From an uncultured Porphyromonadaceae bacterium (GTDB taxonomy: Bacteria; Bacteroidota; Bacteroidia; Bacteroidales; Muribaculaceae), in contig CABUTY010000078.1 of assembly GCA_902494595.1 (NCBI GenBank), positions 1 through 6,503 of the forward strand: a stretch of 6,503 nt of DNA. Direction: 5' to 3'. Shown here in pieces: positions 1 through 6,303 of the stretch. Numbering within the stretch: position 1 is the first letter of the stretch; every line of letters begins with the position of its first letter. The position numbers and the translations under genes are program-made. The notes below the pieces were generated by a model. That model did no database searches. It saw only the letters and a list, made by a program, of their open reading frames with translations, and was not told where the DNA came from.

Positions 1-1
1 G

Positions 2-424
2 CAGCCGCAACAGCCGCAGCAGCCATACCAGCAGCCGCAATATGGCCAGCCGCCTTACCAGCAGCAATATGGCCAGCCGCCTTACCAGCAGCCTTACCGA
101 CAGGGGTATATGCCCGGCAATTATGGCGCGGCATATACCAACTGGATGCCATGGGCCATTGTCACCACGGTGGTGAATGTGCTCATAGGCAACATCATCG
201 GGTTGGTATTCTCCATCATCGGCATCGTACAGAGCAGCAACGCCAACAGTGCCTACAGTGTGGGCGACACGGTGCGTGGCGACAGCGCCAACAAATCGGC
301 CAGGACCATGACGCTTATCTCGATAGGCACCATAGCCCTCGGCATATTGGCCATAGTATTGCTGGTGGTCTTCATAGGCTTCGGCGCCATGTCGGCGATC
401 AGCGGAAGCGGCAACTATCTGTAA
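2..424 (+). CDS. CD225/dispanin-family membrane protein with Gln/Pro/Tyr-rich N-terminal tail (5' truncated)
   Basis: The frame is open from base 2, so the gene starts outside the window; the first in-frame ATG (110) lies inside the protein and is probably not the start. The visible 140 residues begin with about 36 residues rich in Gln, Pro and Tyr, including two copies of QYGQPPYQQ. A CD225-like domain follows: a hydrophobic segment (AIVTTVVNVLIGNIIGLVF), then SSNANSAYSVGD and a loop with Ala/Ser-rich ANKSARTM, then a second long hydrophobic segment ending near the C-terminus. Bacterial CD225 proteins are two-helix membrane proteins, distantly related to eukaryotic IFITM/dispanins; their bacterial function is mostly unknown. 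The first helix lacks the Cys pair common in the family. It lies 2 nt upstream of a second CD225 gene, so the two are probably cotranscribed. Family is fairly certain; cellular role is unknown. Confidence 0.8.
   Translation, partial: QPQQPQQPYQQPQYGQPPYQQQYGQPPYQQPYRQGYMPGNYGAAYTNWMPWAIVTTVVNVLIGNIIGLVFSIIGIVQSSNANSAYSVGDTVRGDSANKSARTMTLISIGTIALGILAIVLLVVFIGFGAMSAISGSGNYL
38..91 (+). repeat. Two perfect tandem copies of a 27-nt unit (38-64 and 65-91)
   Basis: Bases 38-64 and 65-91 are identical and adjacent. Each encodes QYGQPPYQQ, so the duplication is in frame and lengthens the low-complexity Gln/Pro/Tyr tail of the truncated CD225 protein. The surrounding bases (1-37 and 92-109) carry further degenerate CAG/CCG/TAC-type codons, so the array probably grew by slippage or unequal recombination and may vary in length between strains. 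The array may extend left of the window. Confidence 0.9.
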
Positions 425-426
425 GG

Positions 427-948
427 ATGAAGTATTACGCGATGGTCGACGACCGGCAGGTCGGGCCATACACCCTTGACGAGCTTATGGAGGCGGGCAT
501 AGGTCCCGACACATACGTATGGTGCAAGGGTATGGCCGACTGGGAGCGTGCTGACGATAATGCCGACATATGCCGGTATTATCGTCAGCGGCTGTCGCGC
601 CTGCAGCATCCGAAACCGGCGACACCGGCAACACCGGCAGCCGGTGAGGCAGAGCCAAAGGAGGAAGGGATGGTTTATCCCGACCTGTCGGAGCTGCCCG
701 ACCTTGCGGCACATGACCCGTCGGTGCCACCGCCACCGGGACTCATGGCCGCGGCAATAGCTGTCACAGTGCTCTGCTTCCCCCCTACCGGCATCGCAGC
801 CATTTATTACGCCCGGAAAGCCGCGCAGGAATGGAAGAAGTCAAGAGGACGAGAGTCGGCCGAGGCCGTCAGATATGCCAAGATGTGGACAGGCGTCTCT
901 CTAAGCATCGGACTCCTCTGCTATGCCACACTGATACGGCTATTGTAG
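427..948 (+). CDS. GYF_2 domain / CD225 domain membrane protein
   Basis: A 173-residue protein in two parts. Residues 1-53 fit the GYF_2 domain: YYAMVDDRQVGPYTLDEL, then GPDTYVWCKGMADW, with the conserved GPY turn (13-15) and Trp32 and Trp39. Residues 60-104 are a Pro/Ala/Glu linker ending in PPPPG. Residues 105-173 fit CD225: a first hydrophobic segment with the family's CFPPTGIAAIYYA pattern (117-129), a charged loop ending in EAVRYAKMW, and a second helix (155-172). GYF domains bind proline-rich peptides in eukaryotes; GYF_2 is a bacterial relative often fused to membrane segments, usually of unknown function. The ATG at 427 was chosen because it starts exactly at the GYF domain, 2 nt after the previous stop. 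The same frame is open back to 151, but that part overlaps the upstream gene and looks like nothing known. Likely inner-membrane with a cytosolic GYF domain (inferred). Confidence 0.88.
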   Translation: MKYYAMVDDRQVGPYTLDELMEAGIGPDTYVWCKGMADWERADDNADICRYYRQRLSRLQHPKPATPATPAAGEAEPKEEGMVYPDLSELPDLAAHDPSVPPPPGLMAAAIAVTVLCFPPTGIAAIYYARKAAQEWKKSRGRESAEAVRYAKMWTGVSLSIGLLCYATLIRLL

Positions 949-950
949 AG

Positions 951-977
951 CTATCAAGGCATTATATCGCCTCATAG
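951..977 (+). terminator. Weak imperfect hairpin just after the CD225 pair; possible terminator
   Basis: CTAT (951-954) and AGGC (957-960) can pair with ATAG (974-977) and GCCT (969-972) around an 8-base loop, leaving a small internal loop. The structure begins 3 nt after the stop at 948 and lies upstream of the export-operon promoter, where a terminator would be expected. No T-run follows, and the stem is short and partly AT, so this may be chance. Confidence 0.25.
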
Positions 978-1007
978 ATTCATTCATCAAGCATTTACAT
1001 CGTCTTA

Positions 1008-1039
1008 ATTGCCTGTATCGGAAAATTTAGTTAACTTTG
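1008..1039 (+). promoter_or_regulatory. Bacteroidetes-type promoter for the polysaccharide export operon
   Basis: TAACTTTG at 1032-1039 is a full match to the Bacteroides -7 consensus TAnnTTTG. It is preceded by ATTG at 1008-1011, close to the -33 TTTG element, with a 20-nt spacer as is usual in this phylum. Transcription would start a few bases past 1039, giving a leader of roughly 75 nt before the ATG at 1121. The region is AT-rich compared with the flanking genes. I found no inverted repeats flanking the promoter like those of the invertible capsule promoters of Bacteroides, and no UpxY-type antiterminator gene between promoter and wza. Confidence 0.65.
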
Positions 1040-1120
1040 CAAGTCAGATATCACACGCTATGGAATTTGAAACTTTGGCATGTTGACAAAGATATTAAAC
1101 ACACTATCGTAAGAAATCAA

Positions 1121-1975
1121 ATGAAAGCCATAAGGATATATTTCTTAGGAATCATCATAATGTCGGCGTTGTTGCTGACGGGGTGCTCGGCGCCCAAGAA
1201 AATCACCTATTTTCAGGATACAGACACGAATGCCGTGATACAGGCACCAACGCCGTCGCAAATAAAGATAGAGCCTGGCGACAAGCTGTCGATCATCGTA
1301 AAGACGAAGGATGCGGCGGTGTCGGCGTTGTTCAATCTGCCGGTATATTCATCGCGTATAGGCCAGGGAGCACCGAGCAACGGGACCACTACCGAGCAGC
1401 GCAACTATACGGGGAGCGGCAACGACGGTGTGGCAAGCTATACGGTGGCGCCTGACGGGAAAATAGACTTTCCGGTGCTGGGTTATCTGGAAGTGGCGGG
1501 TATGAGCCGTTCGGAGCTTGCCGCCTTCATCAAGGGAGAGCTACTGGGCCGCAACCTTGTCAAGGATCCCACGGTGATAGTCGAGTTCCTGAGTTCCGGC
1601 TTCAGTGTGATGGGAGAAGTTGCGCGGCCGGGACGTTACGACCTGAACCGCGACCAGATAAACGTGCTGGAGGCTATAGCACTTGCCGGCGACCTCACCA
1701 TCAACGGCCAGCGCGAGAATGTGAAGGTGGTGCGCCAGTTCCCCGGCGGCAAGATAGAGACCTACGACCTTGACCTCACCAACGCCAAGCAGATGACGTC
1801 GAGTCCCGGCTTCTACCTCCACCAGAACGATGTGATATACGTGGAGCCAAACAACCAGCGCAAGCGCTCCAGTACCGTAAACGGCAACAACGCCCTGAGC
1901 GTCGGTTTCTGGGTATCGGTGGCTTCTCTGCTGACATCAGTGGTCACCACTGTGGCCGTATTCATCAACAAGTAA
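1121..1975 (+). CDS. Wza-like polysaccharide export outer-membrane lipoprotein (Poly_export + SLBB)
   Basis: A 284-residue protein that should form or gate the outer-membrane export channel for capsule or exopolysaccharide. It opens with a lipoprotein signal peptide: hydrophobic residues 4-19 and lipobox LLTGC with Cys22 as the lipidated residue. A Poly_export domain spans about 45-155 (KIEPGDKLSI at 49-58; YTVAPDGKIDFPVLG at 107-121, the usual landmarks), with a Gly/Ser/Thr/Asn-rich insertion at about 80-104. One SLBB domain follows (FSVMGEVARPGRYDL, 161-175), then YLHQNDVIYVEP (232-243) and a C-terminal hydrophobic helix at 261-281. It is shorter than E. coli Wza (about 380 residues) and has a single SLBB domain, as is common in Bacteroidota. 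The frame is open from an ATG at 1037, but that start overlaps the -7 box and would put 28 residues before the signal peptide, so 1121 is preferred. It lies 6 nt upstream of the wzc-like gene. Confidence 0.93.
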   Translation: MKAIRIYFLGIIIMSALLLTGCSAPKKITYFQDTDTNAVIQAPTPSQIKIEPGDKLSIIVKTKDAAVSALFNLPVYSSRIGQGAPSNGTTTEQRNYTGSGNDGVASYTVAPDGKIDFPVLGYLEVAGMSRSELAAFIKGELLGRNLVKDPTVIVEFLSSGFSVMGEVARPGRYDLNRDQINVLEAIALAGDLTINGQRENVKVVRQFPGGKIETYDLDLTNAKQMTSSPGFYLHQNDVIYVEPNNQRKRSSTVNGNNALSVGFWVSVASLLTSVVTTVAVFINK

Positions 1976-1981
1976 GAAATC

Positions 1982-4393
1982 ATGGAAGAGAATAAGGCAA
2001 GACAGCAGAATCAGGAAGAACAGGAGGATTTCAACATAAAGAATTTTCTCACAGTATGTCTTCATCACTGGCGATGGTTTCTGTTGTCGGTGATAGTATT
2101 CTGCGTGTTGGGGGCATTGTATGCGTTGACGCGGGAACCTCTCTACACCCAGAAGATGTCGGTACTTGTCAAGGATCAGGATGGAGGCGCCCCCGACGTG
2201 GGCAGCGCGTTCGCCACCATGGGCCTCGGCGGCATGAACACAAGCGTCTACAACGAGATTCTTGCGCTGCAGTCGCCGTCGGTGCTCGCAGAAGTGGTCA
2301 AACGGCTTGACCTTTCCACGAGCTATTACAGCAAGGGTACGTTCCATCCCACGGCACTGTATGGCCCGACTCTGCCATTCAAGGTGGAGTTTCTCGACCT
2401 TCCCGAGGATGCGGCAGCCGGTTTCAAGGCAAAGACGTCTCCCGACGGGTCGCTGACATTATACGACTTCTATAAGTCAGAAAATGGCGAGACCGAGGAA
2501 TTTGATAAAGAAGTGCGCGTAAAGCCCGGCATTACAGTAGGCACCCCGATAGGTCGTCTATCAGTAATGCCCAATGCCGCTTATAACCCGGCACTCGCCA
2601 TGAAAGGGAAGAAACAGAAACCGGTTTCCGAGATAACCGTCGACAAGATGTCCCCGATTGACGCGCTTGAGATATACAGCAAGCAGGTAAGCATGGAGCT
2701 TGCCAACGACGACGCGGAAGTCATCGACATGTCGGTAGTAGACAATTCTCTGCCACGCGCCAAGGATATATTGGAAGAAATCGTGAAGGTGTACAATGAG
2801 AACTGGGTCGAGGACAAGAACCAGATAGCACGTGCCACCTCCACCTTCATTGACGACCGTCTGCAGCTCATAGAGAGGGAACTGGGAAATGTCGACTCCG
2901 ACATCTCGCGTTACCAGTCGGAGCATCTTGCCATAGACATGCAGTCGGCCACCAAGCTGTCGCTGGAGCGGACGAACCTTATCTCCAACCAGATGCTCGA
3001 AGAGCAGAACAAGCTCTCCATGGCCACCTATCTGCGCGACTATCTCGGCAATCCCCATAACGCCAACAGGGTAATCCCCGTGAACAACGGCATCTCCAAC
3101 ACCCTGGAGATGCAGATAAGCACCTACAACCAGCTGCTTCTGGCCCGCAACACCCTTGCCGAGACCACTTCCGACACCAACCCGCTGGTGGTGGACTACG
3201 ACATCCGTCTCAAGGGAGAAAGGGAGGCCATCGTCAACGCCATAGGTACCCAGATCGCCACCCTCAACAAAAACATACACAACATGCAGGGGGCAAAGGG
3301 TTCGGCACAGTCGAGCCTCGCCGAAGTCCCGGGCAAGACCAAATACCTTCTCTCTGTGGAGCGTCAGCAGAAGGTCAAGGAATCGCTATACCTCTACCTG
3401 CTGCAGAAGCGTGAGGAAAACGAGCTGAACCAGACCTTCAACGCCAACAACCTGCGCATCATCACCCCACCGATGGGACCCACACGTCCCGTGTCGCCAA
3501 AGAAGAAGATGATAGTGATGGTCTGTCTGGTGATAGGGATAGCGTTGCCGACGGTATTGCTGTTTGTTGCCGAGGCCACCGACACCACTGTGCGCTCGCG
3601 CCAGGATCTCGAGAAAATGGCGGTTCCGTTTGTTGGCGAGATTCCCTATGTGGGCAAACGCACTCTGTTCTCCCGGCTGCGCAAGCCCAGGGCAAAAAAC
3701 AGGCTCAAGGGCACACAGCTGGAGAAAGTTCTGGATTCGGTGATACCAGGGAGCCGCGACGCCGTGACGGAATCGTTCAAGATAGTACGCGGCAATATCG
3801 ACCTTATGTCGCGCAAACAGGAGGGATGCAACGTAATCCTCATGACATCGCTGCATCCTGGCTCCGGCAAATCGTATGTGGCATACAATCTGGCCGCTTC
3901 CTTCGCTCTCAAGAACAAGAGGGTGCTGGTGCTCGACGGCGACCTTCGCCACGGCTCCATGTCGATGTATGTCGGCATGCCCAACCGTGGCCTGAGCAAT
4001 TACCTGTCGGGATCCACCGACGACTGGCAAAGTCTTGTGGTGGATGTTCCCGGTCATCCCAACATGTGGACCATGCCCATCGGGCACAGGCCGCCGAATG
4101 CCGCCGAACTCCTCGAAGGCGACCGGTTCAGGACGTTCATCACCCAGGCTCGCAACGACTATGACTATATAATCATAGACTGTCCGCCGGTCGACGCCGT
4201 AGTGGACACCCAGCTGATTGCCGAATATGCCGACCGAACCATCTTCGTGATACGCGCCGGTCTCTTCGAGAAGAAATCCCTTAAGGAAGTCGATGAGCTC
4301 TATCATACAAAACGGTTCCCGAAACTGTCGATAGTACTCAACGGTTCCGACTACCGCGGCGACCGCCGCCGCGCATACTCATACTTCGAATAA
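1982..4393 (+). CDS. Wzc-like chain-length determinant / BY-family tyrosine autokinase
   Basis: An 803-residue inner-membrane protein controlling polymer length and export together with Wza. The N-terminus is charged and cytosolic, followed by TM1 (about 31-49) and a Wzz-type periplasmic domain starting at REPLYTQKMSVLV. A long helical, probably coiled-coil region (about 265-480) leads to the GNVR-type segment, the Wzz proline motif PTRPVSPKK (500-508) and TM2 (about 511-529). The cytosolic BY-kinase domain has Walker A at HPGSGKS (625-631, Lys630), Walker A' at VLVLDGDLR (648-656) and Walker B at YIIIDCPP (729-736). The tail ends DYRGDRRRAYSYFE with only Tyr791, 799 and 801, a sparser cluster than the Tyr-rich tail of E. 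coli Wzc. Kinase and Wzz parts are fused, as in proteobacterial Wzc and unlike the split pairs of many Firmicutes. The start is 6 nt after the wza-like stop, so cotranscription is likely. Confidence 0.95.
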   Translation: MEENKARQQNQEEQEDFNIKNFLTVCLHHWRWFLLSVIVFCVLGALYALTREPLYTQKMSVLVKDQDGGAPDVGSAFATMGLGGMNTSVYNEILALQSPSVLAEVVKRLDLSTSYYSKGTFHPTALYGPTLPFKVEFLDLPEDAAAGFKAKTSPDGSLTLYDFYKSENGETEEFDKEVRVKPGITVGTPIGRLSVMPNAAYNPALAMKGKKQKPVSEITVDKMSPIDALEIYSKQVSMELANDDAEVIDMSVVDNSLPRAKDILEEIVKVYNENWVEDKNQIARATSTFIDDRLQLIERELGNVDSDISRYQSEHLAIDMQSATKLSLERTNLISNQMLEEQNKLSMATYLRDYLGNPHNANRVIPVNNGISNTLEMQISTYNQLLLARNTLAETTSDTNPLVVDYDIRLKGEREAIVNAIGTQIATLNKNIHNMQGAKGSAQSSLAEVPGKTKYLLSVERQQKVKESLYLYLLQKREENELNQTFNANNLRIITPPMGPTRPVSPKKKMIVMVCLVIGIALPTVLLFVAEATDTTVRSRQDLEKMAVPFVGEIPYVGKRTLFSRLRKPRAKNRLKGTQLEKVLDSVIPGSRDAVTESFKIVRGNIDLMSRKQEGCNVILMTSLHPGSGKSYVAYNLAASFALKNKRVLVLDGDLRHGSMSMYVGMPNRGLSNYLSGSTDDWQSLVVDVPGHPNMWTMPIGHRPPNAAELLEGDRFRTFITQARNDYDYIIIDCPPVDAVVDTQLIAEYADRTIFVIRAGLFEKKSLKEVDELYHTKRFPKLSIVLNGSDYRGDRRRAYSYFE

Positions 4394-4408
4394 GATACCG
4401 CCGCCGGC

Positions 4409-5323
4409 ATGGGATACACAGGCAAGACAGGATGTGTGATGGTGCTCTACAACCATCAGCCCGACTCCCTGAAAAAGGGAATCGGCTCCCTGTTGGCGCA
4501 ATTCGACATGCTTGTGCTCGCCGACAACACTCCCGGCCGCAACGATTCTAACGCCTTCGCCGACGACAGAATCATCTATATCCCTCTTGGTGCCAACAAA
4601 GGGATAGCCTGTGCCCAGAACATAGGCGTGAAAACGCTTATCGACAATGACGTCGATTATGTGTTCTTCTCCGACCAGGACAGTCTCCTGCCTCCCGACA
4701 TCTAAGAGAAGATGATTGCCGCCCATACCGCGCTGAAAGACGCCGGTATTCCCACAGGCTCGCTCGGAAGCATATTCGTCAACAGCAAGACGGGAAAGCC
4801 CTATGCCGACAAAAACGGTATCAAAGACCGGTTCATGGTTGACGACATTGAGGTCAGGGAGGTATTTTCGGTAGGATCGTCGGGGTCGATGATTCATCGT
4901 GACGCCTTCCTTGTCAACGGCGGCTTCGACGAGGCGCTGTTCATCGACGGCGTCGACAATGAATGGGGCTGGAGAGCGGCTGCCCGCCATAATATGCGTA
5001 ATTTCGAGGTGCCCGGATGCGAGATTTCCCAGACGCTCGGCGAGGGCGACAATTCTATCATGGGCAAGCGAGTGTCGATATCTTCTCCGGCACGCGTCTT
5101 TTACCAGTTCCGTAATTACATATGGCTCTTCGGAAAGGATTACGTGCCCGCGTTCTGGAAATGGAGAAACTTCTGGAAATATGCCGTCAAGTTCTTCTAC
5201 TTCCCCATCATGTGCAGCCCACGAGGGAAATACATGACCAATATCCTCAAAGGCATTCGCGACGGGTTCGGAATGCGGCGCCGATACCTCGACAAAGAGC
5301 AATTTCCGTTGTTCGATGATTAA
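4409..5323 (+). pseudogene. Family 2 glycosyltransferase, rhamnosyltransferase-like, interrupted by an in-frame TAA
   Basis: Read through one stop, this is a 304-codon GT-A glycosyltransferase that would transfer a sugar, perhaps rhamnose, to the lipid-linked repeat unit at the inner-membrane face. The N-terminal part (codons 1-98) has CVMVLYN, the ANKGIACAQNIG nucleotide-binding segment and the donor/metal motif FFSDQDS (Asp89, Asp91). Codon 99 (4703-4705) is TAA. The same frame continues with EKMIAAH, then GSSGSMIHRDAF, the acceptor-side motif FIDGVDNEWGW (178-188), and RVFYQFRNYIW, which resembles the conserved Y.RN near the C-terminus of rhamnosyltransferases. So this is a substitution-type nonsense change, not a frameshift. 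An ATG lies 6 nt past the stop (4712) and could restart translation, giving a 203-residue fragment without the donor site. The gene begins 15 nt after wzc. Possible causes are a real inactivating mutation, phase-variable loss, or a sequencing error. The sugar specificity is inferred only. Confidence 0.85.
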
Positions 5324-5367
5324 TGACTGACGATAAACGATTGATTCAAGACAGAAAATAATAAGAC

Positions 5368-6303
5368 ATGAATATATTGGTAACAGGCGGAGCGGGATTC
5401 ATCGGGTCGCATCTATGCGATTCGCTCACGGCCGCAGGCCATGACGTAACCGTGGTCGACAACCTCGTGCTCGGTAAGGTGGAGAACATATCTCATCTTC
5501 TCGACAAGGGAAATTTCAGGTTCATCGAGGCAGACATCCTGGACACACCGGTAATGGAGCAGGTTTTCCGTGACGGCAAATTCGATATGGTCTACCATCT
5601 GGCGGCAAATTCCGACATACAGAAGGGAGGGCGCGACCCGCTGGTGGACTACACTCTGACCTTCAACACCACCTTCGCGGTGCTTCAGCTCATGAAGGAG
5701 CATGAGGTCAGGAAACTGTTCTTCGCCTCCACATCGGCGATATACGGCGAGACGAGCGATTGTCTGACCGAGAATTACGGGCCGCTGCAGCCGGTGTCGA
5801 ATTATGGTGCCGGCAAACTCGCCAGCGAGGCATTCATAAGCGCTTTCAGCTCCACTTACGGCATACAGACGTGGATCACGCGGTTCCCCAACGTGGTTGG
5901 CGAACGCTTCACCCACGGCGTGATCTTCGACTTCATAAAGAAACTCCGCGCCAACCCTGCCGAGCTTGAAGTGCTGGGCAATGGCGAGCAGTGCAAGCCT
6001 TATGTTTATGTCAGGGACCTTATCGACGGCATCAACTTCGTGATAGCCAACAGTCACGACCGATTCAACGTATACAATCTGGGCAGCGACTCGCGCACCA
6101 AGGTAAAAGAGATCGCGGCCATGGTCATCGAGGAGATGGGTCTTGACGCCACCATACGCTATACGGGGGGCGACCGCGGCTGGGTGGGCGATGTGCCCGA
6201 GTTCCGGTACGACCTCTCCAAAGTGAACGGTCTCGGGTGGTCGGCTCCGCACGATTCCAACGCTTCCGTACGTCTGGCAATTCAAAAAGGACTGGGCAAA
6301 TGA
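5368..6303 (+). CDS. NAD-dependent nucleotide-sugar epimerase/dehydratase (extended SDR, GalE-like)
   Basis: A 311-residue cytosolic enzyme that should interconvert or modify a nucleotide-activated sugar for the polysaccharide. The NAD-binding Rossmann motif GGAGFIG is at residues 7-13, with Asp31 (VVDN) at the end of beta-2 as in NAD-preferring members. VYHLAA is the usual beta-4 motif. The catalytic triad is visible: Ser123 in ASTSAIYG, then Tyr146 and Lys150 in the YxxxK motif. Later landmarks are TRFPNVVGER, KPYVYVRDLIDGI, YNLGSDS and GDRGWVGDVPEFRYDLSK...LGW, typical of the UDP-glucose 4-epimerase-like group. Length is normal for the family (about 310-340). Whether it is a 4-epimerase, a dehydratase or acts on UDP- or GDP-sugars cannot be decided from sequence reading. 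The gap from the previous gene is 44 nt and holds no TAnnTTTG promoter, so it probably belongs to the same operon. Its stop overlaps the next start. Confidence 0.92.
   Translation: MNILVTGGAGFIGSHLCDSLTAAGHDVTVVDNLVLGKVENISHLLDKGNFRFIEADILDTPVMEQVFRDGKFDMVYHLAANSDIQKGGRDPLVDYTLTFNTTFAVLQLMKEHEVRKLFFASTSAIYGETSDCLTENYGPLQPVSNYGAGKLASEAFISAFSSTYGIQTWITRFPNVVGERFTHGVIFDFIKKLRANPAELEVLGNGEQCKPYVYVRDLIDGINFVIANSHDRFNVYNLGSDSRTKVKEIAAMVIEEMGLDATIRYTGGDRGWVGDVPEFRYDLSKVNGLGWSAPHDSNASVRLAIQKGLGK

Noticed and set aside
151..426. N-terminal extension of the GYF-CD225 reading frame back to an ATG at 151
   Set aside because: It overlaps the upstream CD225 gene in another frame, its translation is His/Arg/Gln-rich nonsense, and the GYF domain begins exactly at the ATG at 427.
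931..1020. GATAC (933-937) and GTATC (1015-1019) as possible inverted repeats of an invertible promoter
   Set aside because: Only about 5 bases pair and the flanks do not match; far shorter than the inverted repeats of known invertible capsule promoters, and the promoter lies mostly to the side of the pair.
1037..1120. 28-residue extension of the Wza-like protein to the ATG at 1037
   Set aside because: The ATG lies within or next to the -7 promoter box and would bury the lipoprotein signal peptide; no signal or domain is gained.
3386..4306. 306-codon open frame antisense to the wzc kinase region
   Set aside because: It lies opposite a gene with intact Walker motifs, and its translation has no recognisable domain; long antisense frames are expected from the GC-rich codon use here.
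4391..4411. Possible wzc-glycosyltransferase fusion, since the two genes share a frame across the TAA at 4391-4393
   Set aside because: Wzc ends at a normal length and tail, and the GT-A domain starts cleanly at its own ATG (4409); the shared frame is a one-in-three coincidence.
4379..5302. 307-codon open frame antisense to the interrupted glycosyltransferase, considered because the sense gene has a stop
   Set aside because: The sense strand shows clear GT2 motifs on both sides of the stop, while the antisense translation is His/Val-rich with no family resemblance.
5324..5367. Internal promoter before the epimerase
   Set aside because: The 44-nt gap is AT-rich but has no TAnnTTTG or -33-like element, so the gene is best read as part of the upstream operon.
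5413..6285. 290-codon open frame antisense to the epimerase
   Set aside because: It is a shadow of a well-conserved SDR gene with full catalytic triad; no domain is visible in the antisense product.
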